Below, piece after piece: positions 49,359 through 59,555 of a stretch of 64,000 bases of DNA. Both the position numbers and the translations under genes were made by a program. The notes beneath the pieces were generated by a model. The model ran no database searches. It was given only the letters and a program-made list of their open reading frames with translations, and was not told the origin of the DNA. The DNA comes from Streptomyces sp. NBC_01445 (GTDB lineage: Bacteria > Actinomycetota > Actinomycetes > Streptomycetales > Streptomycetaceae). Each line of letters begins with the position of its first letter. The first letter of the stretch is position 1. The stretch covers positions 5,084,001 through 5,148,000 of the forward strand of contig NZ_CP109485.1 in assembly GCF_035918235.1 (NCBI RefSeq), given 5' to 3'.

Positions 49359-51236
49359 ATGGAGAAGCTGGGGGCGGGAGATCCGCAGCGCATCGGTGCG
49401 TACCGGCTGCTGGCGCGGCTCGGGGCGGGCGGGATGGGCCAGGTCTATCTGGCGCGCTCGGACCGCGGGCGCACGGTCGCGGTCAAGCTGGTGCGCCAGG
49501 AGCTCGCCGAGCAGGAGGAGTTCAGGAACCGGTTCCGGCTCGAGGTGCAGGCCGCGCGGCAGGTCGGAGGGGAGTGGACCGCGCCGGTCCTCGACGCGGA
49601 CACCGAGGCGGACATCCCCTGGGTGGCCACGGGTTACGTGGCGGGGCCCTCGCTCCAGACGGTCGTCTCGCACGACCACGGCGCGCTGCCCGAGCGCTCC
49701 GTGCGGATCCTCGCGGCGGGCCTCACGCACGCGCTCAAGGACATCCACACCGCGGGCCTCATCCACCGCGACCTGAAGCCGTCGAACGTCCTGGTGACGA
49801 TCGACGGGCCCCGCGTCATCGACTTCGGCATCGCCCGCGCCCTGGAGACCGTGACGGACGGCGGCCTCACGAGAACGGGCGCCCTCGTGGGCTCGCCCGG
49901 CTTCATGGCCCCCGAGCAGGTGCGCGGCGACCGGATCACCCCGGCCTGCGACGTGTTCTGCCTCGGCTCGGTCCTCGCCTACGCGGCGACGGGCGCGCTG
50001 CCGTTCGGCACGGCCAACAGCGGGGTGCACGCCCTGATGTTCCGTATCGCCCAGGAGGAGCCCGACCTCGAAGGGCTCCCGGAGGGCCTCCAGGAACTCG
50101 TACGGGACTGTCTGCGCAAGGACCCCTCGGCCCGTCCGACCCTGGACCAGCTTCTGGAGCGGACCGGCGCCGAGGACACGCTCGGCGACGGCGGACGCAC
50201 GCGTGACCCGTGGCTGCCGGGGGCGCTCGTGGCGCAACTGGGGCGGCACGCCGTGCAGTTGCTGGACAACGAGGACCCTGACGGTCCGACCGGGGCGACC
50301 TCCGGGAAACCGCCCGGCCTCGACAAGGAGAAGCCCGCGCCGGCCGGAACCGGAGACGGTGGCGACGGCGGCGGGAGCGGTGAGACCACCCCTCCCCCGC
50401 CCGGCGCGCCCGGCGCCGCCCCCGTCAACCACCTGCCGACGATGGTCTCCCCCTCCGGCCCGTCCGCCCCCGCGCTCCCGCCGGCGCCGCCGCCCGCCTC
50501 CGCCGCGTACGGGTATCCGCACCCCCACCCCCAGGCACCCGTCTACGGCTACCCGCAGCAGGGCGGCTGGGGCGGGACGCCGCCCTACGGCCCCGGCTCC
50601 ACACCCCCGTACGGCCCGGCCGTCGTCCCCATCGGCGCGCCTCAGCCGGAGCCGCGCCGCAGCGGGCGCTCCACGGCGGCGCTGATCGTGGTGGCGCTCG
50701 TCGTGGCGCTCGGCGCGGGCGGATCGGTGTACGCGCTGATGAAGGACGACGGCAGGACGGCCTCCCAGACCGATGACCCCAAGCAGCCGACGTCCAACGC
50801 GCCCACGAGCCAGGGACCGACGACGGGCGGGCCCAGCTCGCAGGACCCCGGGACATCGCAGCCGCCGAGCTCCTCCGAACCGCCCGCCGGCGGGGACGTG
50901 CCCACCGAGTTCCTCGGCACCTGGACCGCCTCGATCGACAACGGCACGGGCCACAACACCCGCCGTCTGAGCATCCAGCAGGGCAGCCCCGGGGACACGG
51001 TCCTGTCGATGACGGCGGACGGCCCGCTCAAGGGCGGCGGCACGTACCACTGCGTGTTCCAGGGCACGCTGGTGTCGGCATCCGGCGGGACGCTGCGCAT
51101 CGGCGCCACGGACGTCGTCTCGGGCCCCTCCGGTTCGTGCAGTCCGGGCAAGCCGAGCTCGGTCGAGGTGCTCTCGTCGGGCGAGCTGCGCCGCACGATG
51201 GACAACGGCGACGAACTGACGTACAGCAAGGGCTGA
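49359..51236 (+). CDS. Transmembrane serine/threonine protein kinase
   Basis: Eukaryotic-type (PknB-like) kinase of 625 residues. The kinase domain spans about 12-275: glycine loop LARLGAGGMGQVYLA, VAVKLVRQ lysine, catalytic loop HRDLKPSNVLV, DFGIARA and GSPGFMAPEQ. A Pro/Gly/Tyr-rich juxtamembrane stretch (about 300-440) is followed by a transmembrane helix near 443-465 (STAALIVVALVVALGAGG) and a Ser/Thr/Pro-rich linker. The extracytoplasmic domain has two cysteines (TYHCVFQ; GSCSPGK). There are no PASTA repeats. The ligand is unknown. Confidence 0.92.
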   Translation: MEKLGAGDPQRIGAYRLLARLGAGGMGQVYLARSDRGRTVAVKLVRQELAEQEEFRNRFRLEVQAARQVGGEWTAPVLDADTEADIPWVATGYVAGPSLQTVVSHDHGALPERSVRILAAGLTHALKDIHTAGLIHRDLKPSNVLVTIDGPRVIDFGIARALETVTDGGLTRTGALVGSPGFMAPEQVRGDRITPACDVFCLGSVLAYAATGALPFGTANSGVHALMFRIAQEEPDLEGLPEGLQELVRDCLRKDPSARPTLDQLLERTGAEDTLGDGGRTRDPWLPGALVAQLGRHAVQLLDNEDPDGPTGATSGKPPGLDKEKPAPAGTGDGGDGGGSGETTPPPPGAPGAAPVNHLPTMVSPSGPSAPALPPAPPPASAAYGYPHPHPQAPVYGYPQQGGWGGTPPYGPGSTPPYGPAVVPIGAPQPEPRRSGRSTAALIVVALVVALGAGGSVYALMKDDGRTASQTDDPKQPTSNAPTSQGPTTGGPSSQDPGTSQPPSSSEPPAGGDVPTEFLGTWTASIDNGTGHNTRRLSIQQGSPGDTVLSMTADGPLKGGGTYHCVFQGTLVSASGGTLRIGATDVVSGPSGSCSPGKPSSVEVLSSGELRRTMDNGDELTYSKG

Positions 51237-51378
51237 ACACCCCATCCGCTGGGCCGAGTTGAACGGAAGGGTGTCGTCCGGCGAACATCCGCCGACGCGC
51301 CCGCCGTTCCGCCCCCGGCCCGCCGCCCGTTTCGTACGGTGACCGCACGATCAAGTCGGTCACCCGTGCGAGGGGCTC

Positions 51379-52932
51379 ATGAGCTGGTTCGATGTCGACG
51401 TCGTCATGGGTGGCGCCGGTGTGCTCATCGGCATCGCGTCCATCGCCGCGCCCGTGTGGATCGACCGCCGCGCGCCGCGCCGCAAGCGCATCGGCTACCG
51501 CAAGCAGATGGACACCGTCATAGGCGGCAGCAACCGCGCGGGCGCCAGCAACGTACGGCTCGGGCTCTTCGACGAAATGCCCGAGATGTCTGACGCGACG
51601 CTCGTCCTGCTGCGCATCGAGAACGACGGCTCGGTGCCCATCGGCCGGGACGACTACACGGACTCGTCGCCGCACCACGGCCTGACCGCCGTGTTCGAGG
51701 ACCGCACCGTCCGGGGCGTGGCCGTCACGCTGCCGCCCGAGGCGGAGCACCTGATGGGCCACTTCGACCAGGGTCCGGGACTGGTCAGTTCGGGCAGCGC
51801 GCTGCGCATCCCGCGGGTGCCGCTCAACCCCGGCGCGTACTACAAGCTCCTCGTCCTGCTCACCGGCGGACCGGTCGACAGCGACACCACCGTCCAGGGC
51901 GATGTCGAGGGCGGTGAGCTGCACGAGAACCACAGCGTCACGCCCGACGAGAAGCCCCCCGTGTTCGGCCTCTGGGCTCGCCGGGTGACCGGCCTCCTGA
52001 GCGCCTTCGTCATCGCGCTCGCGGCCCTCGCCCTGTGGCCCGACACCCCGCCGCCGCCCGACTACTGCGAGAGGGGCACGCTGACGGTCACCGGCTCGAC
52101 GGCGTTCGCGCCGGTCGCCGAGGAGCTGAAGCAGAAGTACGAGGAGCACTGCCCGGACGTGACGATCACGGTCAGCGCCCACGGCAGCCAGACCGGCGTA
52201 CGGGAACTCGCCCTCGGCGGCGCGCGGGGAACGGGGGCCGCCGGGCAGCCGGCCAAGGGGTCACCGGCCGTGGTCACCTTCTCCGACGGGCCGCGCCCCG
52301 CGAGCTACACCCAGCTCAGCGAGAACCACGTCGCCGTCTCCCTCTTCACCCTCGTCGTCAACGACCGGGTCCGGCTCAGGAACCTGCGGGTCGCCGACGT
52401 ACGCCGCCTCTACCGCGGCGAGATCCGCTCCTGGGCCCAGCTCGGCGGCCCCGACCTGCCCGTCGTCCTGGTCAGCCGCACCTCGGGCTCCGGCACCCGC
52501 CGCGCGCTCCAGGACCGGGTCCTCGCCGGGGGCGAGGAGCCCCGCACCTCGTCGGACGACTGCACCAACAGGACGGTGCGGTCGGTGCCCGTACTGCGCT
52601 GCGAACTCGACTCCACCGACCAGGTCCTGGACGCCGTGGCCCGCATCCCCGGAGCGCTCGGCTACAGCGAACTGCGCGCCGCCACCGAGCTGAAGGGCCT
52701 GCACCGCCTCTCCCTCGACGGCCACGCGCCGGACATCGACCACATCGAGTCGAGCGGCTACCCGTACCGCGAGATCGAGTTCGCCTACACCTACGGCCGC
52801 CCGCCCGCCGACTCCCTCGCCTCCAGCTTCCTGGCCTACGCGATCCGCGGCCCCGGCCAGGACGTCATCCGCACCCACGGCCATCTGCCGTGCGGGACGC
52901 CGGTGGGGCTGCGGATCTGCGGAAACGGGTGA
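51379..52932 (+). CDS. Membrane-anchored PstS-like substrate-binding protein
   Basis: Protein of 517 residues with an unusual layout: an N-terminal transmembrane helix (about 8-28), a cytoplasmic beta-rich domain (about 50-200, VLLRIENDGSVPIGRDDY; GSALRIPRVPLNPGAYYKLL), a second helix (about 214-232), then an extracytoplasmic periplasmic-binding-protein domain of the PstS type: LTVTGSTAFAPVAEELKQKY, VSRTSGSGTRRAL and YSELRAA. No phosphate-transport genes are near. It may sense rather than transport. Follows the kinase gene, 142 bp away. Confidence 0.8.
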   Translation: MSWFDVDVVMGGAGVLIGIASIAAPVWIDRRAPRRKRIGYRKQMDTVIGGSNRAGASNVRLGLFDEMPEMSDATLVLLRIENDGSVPIGRDDYTDSSPHHGLTAVFEDRTVRGVAVTLPPEAEHLMGHFDQGPGLVSSGSALRIPRVPLNPGAYYKLLVLLTGGPVDSDTTVQGDVEGGELHENHSVTPDEKPPVFGLWARRVTGLLSAFVIALAALALWPDTPPPPDYCERGTLTVTGSTAFAPVAEELKQKYEEHCPDVTITVSAHGSQTGVRELALGGARGTGAAGQPAKGSPAVVTFSDGPRPASYTQLSENHVAVSLFTLVVNDRVRLRNLRVADVRRLYRGEIRSWAQLGGPDLPVVLVSRTSGSGTRRALQDRVLAGGEEPRTSSDDCTNRTVRSVPVLRCELDSTDQVLDAVARIPGALGYSELRAATELKGLHRLSLDGHAPDIDHIESSGYPYREIEFAYTYGRPPADSLASSFLAYAIRGPGQDVIRTHGHLPCGTPVGLRICGNG

Positions 52933-53055
52933 CGGTCCCGTTCCCCGTGACTCCCACAGAAAAAAAGCCCGATGGTGCCTACAACCTTCGGCCTCCGGCG
53001 CGGGTCTCCTGATCACCAAAACCGCCATGCCGAGCCCGCCGCAGGAGAATCCGCC

Positions 53056-54564
53056 ATGCCGAAGCACAAGCGCACCCCCGCCGTCAGACCGGGCCGTGGC
53101 CGCATAGCGGCCGCGACGGCCGCCGCGGCCGCACTCACCGGAGGCCTCGTCTCCCTGTCGGCCGGCGCCGCGTCGGCGACGCCCGGCGCCTCCGCGACCC
53201 AGCCGCACGAGGCCGACTTCAACCTCGACGGCTACCCGGACGTCGCCGTCTCCTCCCCCGAGGCATCCGTCGGCGGCCAGGCGAAGGCCGGGCAGATCAC
53301 GGTGTTCTACGGCTCGGCGAACGGGATCAGCGCAGCGAAGCGCGCCACCCTCACCCAGAGTTCCACGGGCGTGCCGGGCACTCCCGAGTCCGGCGACCTC
53401 TTCGGATACGTCACCTCACCGGGCGACTTCAACCGTGACGGCTTCACCGACCTCGCCGTGGGCACCCCCTACGAGGACATGCCCGGCGACACCGACGGCG
53501 GGACCGTCACCGTCCTGTGGGGCTCCTCCGGAGGGCTGAAGGGCGGCACCACCATCGCGGACCCGGCGCCCACGAGCCACGACCGGTTCGGCTTCGACGT
53601 CGCGGCGGGCGACTTCGACGGCGACGGGAAGACCGACCTCGTGACGGCGGACAGCAGCAAGTCCGTCCGCGTCTTCAAGAGCGGCATCGCCAAGTCGGGC
53701 ACGGTCGGCTCGGTCACCGCCGTCACCACCCCGGTGCGCGCGACCAGCCCGTACCACCTTCGCAAGCTCACGGCCGGCGACGTGAACGCCGACGGCAAGG
53801 ACGACCTCGTCGTCAGCGGCAACAACGCCACCAGTGACGGCGACTACCTCGCCAACTTCTACCTGCCCGGCACGGCGTCCGGCCCGTCCGCCACCGCCAC
53901 CGCGCTGCCGGGCGGCGTGATCAGCGATATCGGTGACATCAACGGCGACGGCTTCGGCGACGTGGTCACCGGCCTGACCGCGGACCCCTCCAACTCCGAG
54001 GAGCAGCCCGGCATGTCCGTCGGCGGCGACATCCACGTCACGTACGGCTCCGCCACCGGACCGGACGGCGGCACCACCGTGATCTCGCAGGACACCGCGG
54101 GCGTCCCCGGCACCGGTGAGGCGTCGGACCTGTTCGGCTGGGAGATCAGCGTCGGCGACATCAACGGCGACGGTCTCTCCGACATCGCCGTCGGCACCGT
54201 CGCCGAGGACGGCGCGGCCTCGGGATCGGGCGACAGCGGCGCCGTGACCGTCCTGTACGGCTCGGCCTCGGGCGTCACGGGAACCAGCTCCCAGACCTTC
54301 ACCCAGGACACGGCCGGCGTTCCGGGCACCAGCGAGTACAAGGACGCGTTCGGCACCGACGTCCTGCTGTCGGACTTCAACGCCGACGGCAGGTCGGACC
54401 TGGCCATCGGTGTAGGCGGCGAGAACGAGGGCAACGGCGCGGTCACCGTCCTCAAGTCCAGCGGCGGCAGGATCACCACGACGGGCGCGGTGTCGCTCTC
54501 GCCCTCGGCGGTGGGCGTGTCCACGTCCGGCACACCGCAGTTCGGCTCGGTCTTCGGAGGCTGA
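53056..54564 (+). CDS. Secreted FG-GAP/integrin-alpha-like repeat protein
   Basis: Secreted beta-propeller protein of 502 residues. Signal peptide about 1-48 (IAAATAAAAALTGG; SATPG). Seven FG-GAP-type repeats each with a calcium-binding D-x-N/D-x-DG-x-x-D loop: DFNLDGYPDVAV, DFNRDGFTDLAV, DFDGDGKTDLVT, DVNADGKDDLVV, DINGDGFGDVVT, DINGDGLSDIAV, DFNADGRSDLAI. VLYGSASG-type linkers occur in between. Probably an adhesive or carbohydrate-binding surface protein, function unknown. ATG 53056 has AGGAGAA about 8 bp upstream. Confidence 0.9.
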   Translation: MPKHKRTPAVRPGRGRIAAATAAAAALTGGLVSLSAGAASATPGASATQPHEADFNLDGYPDVAVSSPEASVGGQAKAGQITVFYGSANGISAAKRATLTQSSTGVPGTPESGDLFGYVTSPGDFNRDGFTDLAVGTPYEDMPGDTDGGTVTVLWGSSGGLKGGTTIADPAPTSHDRFGFDVAAGDFDGDGKTDLVTADSSKSVRVFKSGIAKSGTVGSVTAVTTPVRATSPYHLRKLTAGDVNADGKDDLVVSGNNATSDGDYLANFYLPGTASGPSATATALPGGVISDIGDINGDGFGDVVTGLTADPSNSEEQPGMSVGGDIHVTYGSATGPDGGTTVISQDTAGVPGTGEASDLFGWEISVGDINGDGLSDIAVGTVAEDGAASGSGDSGAVTVLYGSASGVTGTSSQTFTQDTAGVPGTSEYKDAFGTDVLLSDFNADGRSDLAIGVGGENEGNGAVTVLKSSGGRITTTGAVSLSPSAVGVSTSGTPQFGSVFGG

Positions 54565-54576
54565 CCGCACACGCGA

Positions 54577-54612
54577 AGGCGCCCCGGCCCGCCGAAGCGG
54601 ACCGGGGCGCCT
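54577..54612. terminator. Bidirectional terminator between FG-GAP gene and purA
   Basis: AGGCGCCCCGG (54577-54587) pairs with CCGGGGCGCCT (54602-54612), extended by CCGC/GCGG inside, with a CGAA loop. It lies between two convergent genes. Confidence 0.85.
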
Positions 54613-54632
54613 GCTGTTCCGGGGCGCGGGGC

Positions 54633-55916
54633 CTAGAGGAACGAGTTGACCTCGATGGTCTCGGTGCGGCCGGGGCCGACGCCGATCGCGGAGATCGGGG
54701 CGCCCGACATCTCCTCCAGGGCCTTCACGTACGCCTGCGCGTTCTTCGGCAGGTCGGCGAAGGTCTTGGCCTTGGTGATGTCCTCGGACCAGCCCGGCAG
54801 GTACTCGTACACCGGCTTCGCGTGGTGGAAGTCGGTCTGGGAGTACGGGAGTTCCTCGACGCGCTTGCCGTCGATCTCGTAGGCGACGCAGACCGGGATC
54901 TGCTCCCAGCCCGTGAGCACGTCCAGCTTGGTGAGGAAGAAGTCCGTCAGGCCGTTCACACGGGTCGCGTAGCGGGCGATGACCGCGTCGAACCAGCCGC
55001 AGCGGCGGTCACGGCCGGTGGTGACACCGCGCTCGCCGCCGATGCGGCGCAGCGCCTCGCCGTCCTTGTCGAACAGCTCGGTCGGGAACGGGCCCGCGCC
55101 GACACGGGTCGTGTACGCCTTGAGGATGCCGATGACGCGGCTGATCTTCGTCGGGCCGACGCCCGCACCCGTGCAGGCGCCGCCCGCGGTCGGGTTCGAC
55201 GACGTCACGAAGGGATACGTGCCGTGGTCGATGTCGAGCAGCGTGCCCTGGCCGCCCTCGAAGAGGACGACCTTGTCGTCGTCGAGCGCCTTGTTCAGGA
55301 TCAGGGTGGTGTCGGCGACGTAGCCCTTGATCTGCTCCGCGTAGCCGAGCAGCTCCTCGACGACCTGCTCCGCCTCGATGGCGCGCCGGTTGAAGACCTT
55401 GGTGAGGAGCTGGTTCTTGCCCTCGAGCGCCGCTTCGACCTTCTGGGTGAGGATCGACTCGTCGTAGAGGTCCTGGACGCGGATGCCGACGCGGTTGATC
55501 TTGTCCGCGTAGGTCGGGCCGATGCCGCGGCCGGTGGTGCCGATCTTGCGCTTGCCGAGGAAGCGTTCCGTCACCTTGTCGACGGTCACGTTGTACGGCG
55601 TGATGATGTGCGCGTTGCCGCTGAGCAGCAGCTTCGACGTGTCGACGCCGCGCTCGTTCAGTCCACTCAGCTCGGAGAGCAGGACCGACGGATCGACGAC
55701 GACACCGTTTCCGATGACCGGCGTGCACTCCGGCGAGAGGATCCCGGAAGGGAGGAGGTGGAGCGCATACTTCTGGTCGCCTACGACGACCGTGTGACCG
55801 GCGTTGTTGCCGCCCTGGTAGCGCACCACATAGTCCACGGATCCACCGAGCAGGTCGGTGGCCTTTCCCTTGCCTTCGTCACCCCACTGAGCACCGAGCA
55901 GCACAAGTGCGGGCAC
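54633..55916 (-). CDS. purA: Adenylosuccinate synthetase
   Basis: GTP-dependent enzyme of 427 residues converting IMP and aspartate to adenylosuccinate, the first committed step to AMP. P-loop region [94 protein letters not shown] and GPGRTETI match the family along its full length. Start GTG 55916. Confidence 0.97.
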   Translation of the reverse strand: MPALVLLGAQWGDEGKGKATDLLGGSVDYVVRYQGGNNAGHTVVVGDQKYALHLLPSGILSPECTPVIGNGVVVDPSVLLSELSGLNERGVDTSKLLLSGNAHIITPYNVTVDKVTERFLGKRKIGTTGRGIGPTYADKINRVGIRVQDLYDESILTQKVEAALEGKNQLLTKVFNRRAIEAEQVVEELLGYAEQIKGYVADTTLILNKALDDDKVVLFEGGQGTLLDIDHGTYPFVTSSNPTAGGACTGAGVGPTKISRVIGILKAYTTRVGAGPFPTELFDKDGEALRRIGGERGVTTGRDRRCGWFDAVIARYATRVNGLTDFFLTKLDVLTGWEQIPVCVAYEIDGKRVEELPYSQTDFHHAKPVYEYLPGWSEDITKAKTFADLPKNAQAYVKALEEMSGAPISAIGVGPGRTETIEVNSFL

Positions 55917-56007
55917 AGGCGTACACCCCTTCCGGGCGGGGCAAGACCAAGGTCAGGGGCCGTAGCCGCCTGTATGGGTGTGCCTTGGTGTGCCCCGGAA
56001 TAGACGA

Positions 56008-56034
56008 AGCCCCTGGCGCAATAGCGCAAGGGGC
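56008..56034. promoter_or_regulatory. Hairpin in purA upstream region
   Basis: AGCCCCTggCGC...GCGCaAGGGGCT forms an 11-bp stem with one mismatch and a 4-nt loop, 92 bp upstream of purA and 44 bp upstream of the divergent kinase-like gene. It may be an attenuator, a terminator remnant or an operator; the sequence alone does not decide. Confidence 0.4.
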
Positions 56035-56077
56035 TCTTGCACCAAGATGCTACCCGAGGAAGCGAGGCAGGACCGAG

Positions 56078-56899
56078 GTGGCGGCTTTTGACCAGCTACT
56101 GGTGGTCGTCGATCCGGTCGCCCGGCGTGCGGACGGCGAGTCGGTACGCATCGCGAAGGACGTGCTCGGCGCCGGTGCGACGGTGAAGGTGTGTCTGCCG
56201 GACGGGCCGGAGGAATTCGCGAAGGCCCTGGTCAGAAGGGGTTCCCGGCGGCCGGTGGTGATCGGGGACGACCGGGCGCTGCTGCGCGCGGTGGCTCTGC
56301 TGCACCGCGAGCGCGAGCTGGCGGGTTGCGTTCTCTCGCTCGTCCCGGTCGGGGCGAGTGTCTCGCTGGCGCGCTCCCTGGGTGTGCCGACCGGGGCGGT
56401 GGCGGCGGCGCGGGCGGCCCTGGAGGGCGTCGAGCGGCGGCTCGATCTGCTCGTCGACGACTCCGACGGGGTGGTTCTCGGGAATCTGCGGATCCCGCCG
56501 GTGGCGCACCCGGCGGCGCTGGGCTCCGACCCCGCGCACCACTGGCTGCGTACCTGCCAGTCCCTCGTCCGCACGCTGGCGGCGCGCCCGACGCGTGCGA
56601 CGGCGCCCGCTCCGGGGCCGCAGCGGCTGCGGGTCGAGGCGGACGGGGTGACGCTGGTCGATCTGGACCGGCCGGTCGAAGGCGTGAGCGTGGCCCCCGA
56701 CGCGGCGGGCCGGGCCAGCGTCGAGGTCAGGCCGTCCTCGGTGGGCGCGGAGGCGGGGCCCTTGCGGGTCCTCGCGCACACGGTGACGGTGTCGGGCCCG
56801 GACTTCCGCTACCGCGCGGACCAGGTGGTGGCCGGCCCCGTACGCACCCGCACATGGACGGTACGGGCGGGTGCGTGGGGGCTGACCTTGCCCAAGTGA
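56078..56899 (+). CDS. Diacylglycerol kinase catalytic-domain-like protein
   Basis: Protein of 273 residues related to the DAGK/YegS lipid-kinase family. N-terminal strand AFDQLLVVVDPVARRADGES corresponds to the family's VVNPxAR motif (Asn is replaced by Asp), then RRPVVIGDDRALLRAVALLH in place of GGDGT, LSLVPVGASVSLARSLGVPT and LDLLVDDSDGVVLGNLRIPP. Because the canonical GGDGT is altered to GDDRA, catalytic activity is doubtful. GTG 56078 has CAGGA about 7 bp upstream. Divergent from purA. Confidence 0.75.
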   Translation: MAAFDQLLVVVDPVARRADGESVRIAKDVLGAGATVKVCLPDGPEEFAKALVRRGSRRPVVIGDDRALLRAVALLHRERELAGCVLSLVPVGASVSLARSLGVPTGAVAAARAALEGVERRLDLLVDDSDGVVLGNLRIPPVAHPAALGSDPAHHWLRTCQSLVRTLAARPTRATAPAPGPQRLRVEADGVTLVDLDRPVEGVSVAPDAAGRASVEVRPSSVGAEAGPLRVLAHTVTVSGPDFRYRADQVVAGPVRTRTWTVRAGAWGLTLPK

Positions 56900-56908
56900 C
56901 GCGGTCGC

Positions 56909-58525
56909 TCAGTTCGACAGGTCCCGGCGGCGCAGGCCCGTCAGGCCCGCCGCGACGAAGACCACCGCGATCGCCGTCAGGGTCAGGACCGGGGTCCAGG
57001 CCATGTCGCCGCCCGGCAGCTTCGGCAGATGGCCGAACGGGGAGAGGTTCATGACCGACTGCGGGAGGTCGAAAGCCGGGCCGATCCAGCCGATCAGGAG
57101 CGCGATGCCCGCGACGGCCCAGGCCGCCACCGCCGCCCTCGGGAACACTCCGAACAGCAGCACCGCGAGGCCCCCGATGACCCAGATCGCGGCGAGCTGC
57201 GTGACGCAGGCGCCCAGGACGGGGCCGAAGCCCTCCCCGTAGCCGATCCCGAGGCCGAGGCCGCCGATCACCATGATCAGCGCGGCCCCGCCGAACGCGA
57301 TGACCAGATGGCCCGCCGCCCACCGCAGCCGGCCGACCGCCGCCGCGAGGAGCGGCTCGGCGCGCTGCGAGGTCTCCTCGCCGCTGAGGCGGAGGACCGA
57401 CGACACGATGTAGAGCGCGGCGACCATGCCCAGCATGCCGACCATCGTGGCGAGGAACGCGTCCGTGACACCGGACTGGCCGCCCATCCGCTCGATGATG
57501 TCGCGCGTCTTCTGGTTGTCGCCGACGAGATCGGTCGCGCCCTGCGTCATCCCGCCGAACGCGATACCGGCGACGAGGAACCCGGCGCTCCACCCGAACA
57601 CGGTGCCGCGCTGGAGCCGCCAGGCGAGCGCGCCCGCCGTGCCGAGCCGGCCCTCGGCGGGTCCGGGGCGGCTCGGCAGGAAGCTCATCCCGATGTCTCG
57701 CCGCCCCGCGAGCCCGTACGCGACCACACCCTGCGCGGCGACGCCCGCCACGAACAGGAGCAGCACCCACCAGCGCTCGTCCGCGAACGCCCGCGTGTTC
57801 TCCAGCCACCCGAGCGGCGACAGCCAGGTCAGTGCCGACGAACCCTCCGCCGTCCCGGAGTCCCCGGCCGCGCGCAGCACGAACGCCAGGCCGAGCACCG
57901 CCGACGTGAGGCCCTTGGCGAGGCGCGCGCTCTCCGTGAGCTGCGCGACGATCGCCGCCGTCGTGGCGAACACCATGCCGGTCGCCGCGATCGCGAGCCC
58001 CAACGCCAGGGCCCCGCCGCCTCCTTGGGAGGCGAGGCCGCCCGCGACCAGCAGGGCGGTGGCCGCGTTGGCGACGAGCGCCGCGAGCAGCGCGGCGGTC
58101 AGCGGGGCGCGTCGCCCCACCATCGCCGACGACACCAGTTCCTGCCGCCCGCTCTCCTCCTCGTCACGGGTGTGCCGTACGACGATGAGCAGGCTCATGA
58201 TGGCGGCGAACAGCCCGCCGTAGACGCCGATGCGCCACGCGGTGAGTCCGCCGATCGAGTCGGCGAACACCGGACCGTACAGAGCGCGCATCGAGCTGTT
58301 CGTGACCATCGACTGCGCGAGGTCGGCGCGCTCGGCGGCGGTGCTGTACACGCTCTTCAGCGAGCCCGGCATCGACAGGACCATCATGAGGATGACGGCC
58401 ACCCATACGGGGATCATGACGCGGTCGCGGCGCAGCGCGAGCCTCAACAGGGTTCCTGTGCCCGCGAGTTGGCGCGCTCCGGCGGCGCGGGGGACGAATC
58501 GCGTGTCGGCCACGGCGGCGGTCAT
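56909..58525 (-). CDS. ABC transporter permease, polyketide-exporter type
   Basis: Permease of 538 residues with about twelve membrane helices in two repeated halves ([15 protein letters not shown]...; [20 protein letters not shown]), like the single-protein permeases annotated as exporters of polyketide antibiotics (TnrB-like). ATG 58525 overlaps the ATPase stop codon (ATGA). Substrate unknown; regulated most likely by the divergent MarR-type protein. Confidence 0.87.
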   Translation of the reverse strand: MTAAVADTRFVPRAAGARQLAGTGTLLRLALRRDRVMIPVWVAVILMMVLSMPGSLKSVYSTAAERADLAQSMVTNSSMRALYGPVFADSIGGLTAWRIGVYGGLFAAIMSLLIVVRHTRDEEESGRQELVSSAMVGRRAPLTAALLAALVANAATALLVAGGLASQGGGGALALGLAIAATGMVFATTAAIVAQLTESARLAKGLTSAVLGLAFVLRAAGDSGTAEGSSALTWLSPLGWLENTRAFADERWWVLLLFVAGVAAQGVVAYGLAGRRDIGMSFLPSRPGPAEGRLGTAGALAWRLQRGTVFGWSAGFLVAGIAFGGMTQGATDLVGDNQKTRDIIERMGGQSGVTDAFLATMVGMLGMVAALYIVSSVLRLSGEETSQRAEPLLAAAVGRLRWAAGHLVIAFGGAALIMVIGGLGLGIGYGEGFGPVLGACVTQLAAIWVIGGLAVLLFGVFPRAAVAAWAVAGIALLIGWIGPAFDLPQSVMNLSPFGHLPKLPGGDMAWTPVLTLTAIAVVFVAAGLTGLRRRDLSN

Positions 58526-59463
58526 CGCGACATCGCCCCTTCGACTGCGGCGCCGTGTGCACCATCGTCCTGGTAATGCCGCAGGAACAGCTCCTCCAGC
58601 GTGGGCGGGGTGCTGGCGAGCGACCGTACGCCGGAGCCGGTGAGCGAGCGGAGCACCGCGTCGAGCTTGTCGCTGTCGACCTGGAGCTTGACGCGCAGGC
58701 CCTGGACGTCCAGGTCGTGCACGCCGGGGAGCTGGGCGAGTCCGTTGGGCGCGGAGGCCAGTTCGGCGGTGACGCTGGTGCGGGTCAGGTGCCGCAGCTG
58801 GCTGAGCGAGCCGGTCTCGACCGTACGGCCCTTGCGGATGATGCTGATCCGGTCGCAGAGCGACTCGACCTCGCTGAGGATGTGCGACGACAGCAGCACG
58901 GTCTGGCCCCGCTCGCGGGCGGACTCCTTGACGCACTCCTGGAAGACCTCCTCCATCAGCGGGTCGAGGCCGGAGGTCGGCTCGTCGAGGATGAGGACAT
59001 CGACGTCGGACGCGAACGCGGCGACCAGGGCGACCTTCTGCCGGTTGCCCTTGGAGTAGGTGCGGCCCTTCTTGGTCGGGTCGAGCTCGAACCGCTCGAT
59101 CAGGTCCGCCCGGCGCGCCTTGTCGAGGCCGCCCGCCCGTCGCCCGCCATGCAGCCGCCCGTAGAGGTCGATCACCTCGCCGCCGCTGAGGTTGCGCCAC
59201 AGCGTGACGTCGCCCGGCACGTACGCGACCTTGCGGTGCAGGGCGACGGCATCGGCCCAGGGGTCGCCGCCGAGCAGCTGCACCGCGCCGGAGTCGGCGC
59301 GCAGCAGGCCGAGCAGGACGCGGATGGTGGTGGACTTCCCGGCGCCGTTGGGGCCGAGGAAGCCGTGCACCTCGCCGGCCTCGACATCCAGATCGAGGCC
59401 GTCCAGAGCATGCGTCTTGCCGAACGACTTGTGCAGTCCGGAGACGGTCATTGCCTTCGTCAT
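58522..59463 (-). CDS. ABC transporter ATP-binding protein
   Basis: ATPase subunit of 313 residues of the DrrA-type exporter family. Walker [10 protein letters not shown], signature [11 protein letters not shown], Walker [14 protein letters not shown], switch [14 protein letters not shown]. The C-terminal 100 residues form the family's accessory domain ([20 protein letters not shown]). Start ATG 59463 lies directly behind the intergenic palindrome at 59484-59499. Transcribed with the permease. Confidence 0.93.
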   Translation of the reverse strand: MTKAMTVSGLHKSFGKTHALDGLDLDVEAGEVHGFLGPNGAGKSTTIRVLLGLLRADSGAVQLLGGDPWADAVALHRKVAYVPGDVTLWRNLSGGEVIDLYGRLHGGRRAGGLDKARRADLIERFELDPTKKGRTYSKGNRQKVALVAAFASDVDVLILDEPTSGLDPLMEEVFQECVKESARERGQTVLLSSHILSEVESLCDRISIIRKGRTVETGSLSQLRHLTRTSVTAELASAPNGLAQLPGVHDLDVQGLRVKLQVDSDKLDAVLRSLTGSGVRSLASTPPTLEELFLRHYQDDGAHGAAVEGAMSR

Positions 59464-59483
59464 GTTTCAGAACGTACGCTACT

Positions 59484-59499
59484 TTCACAAACTTGTGAA
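59484..59499. promoter_or_regulatory. Perfect 16-bp operator palindrome
   Basis: TTCACAA-AC-TTGTGAA is a perfect dyad in the 92-bp gap between the ABC operon and the divergent MarR-type gene, 21 bp from the ATPase start and 57 bp from the regulator start. It is the likely site where that regulator controls both sides. Confidence 0.65.
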
Positions 59500-59555
59500 G
59501 TTAAGGAAGCGTATAAACTTGAGGCTGCACGTCACCCAGGGGAGATGATCGGGAC

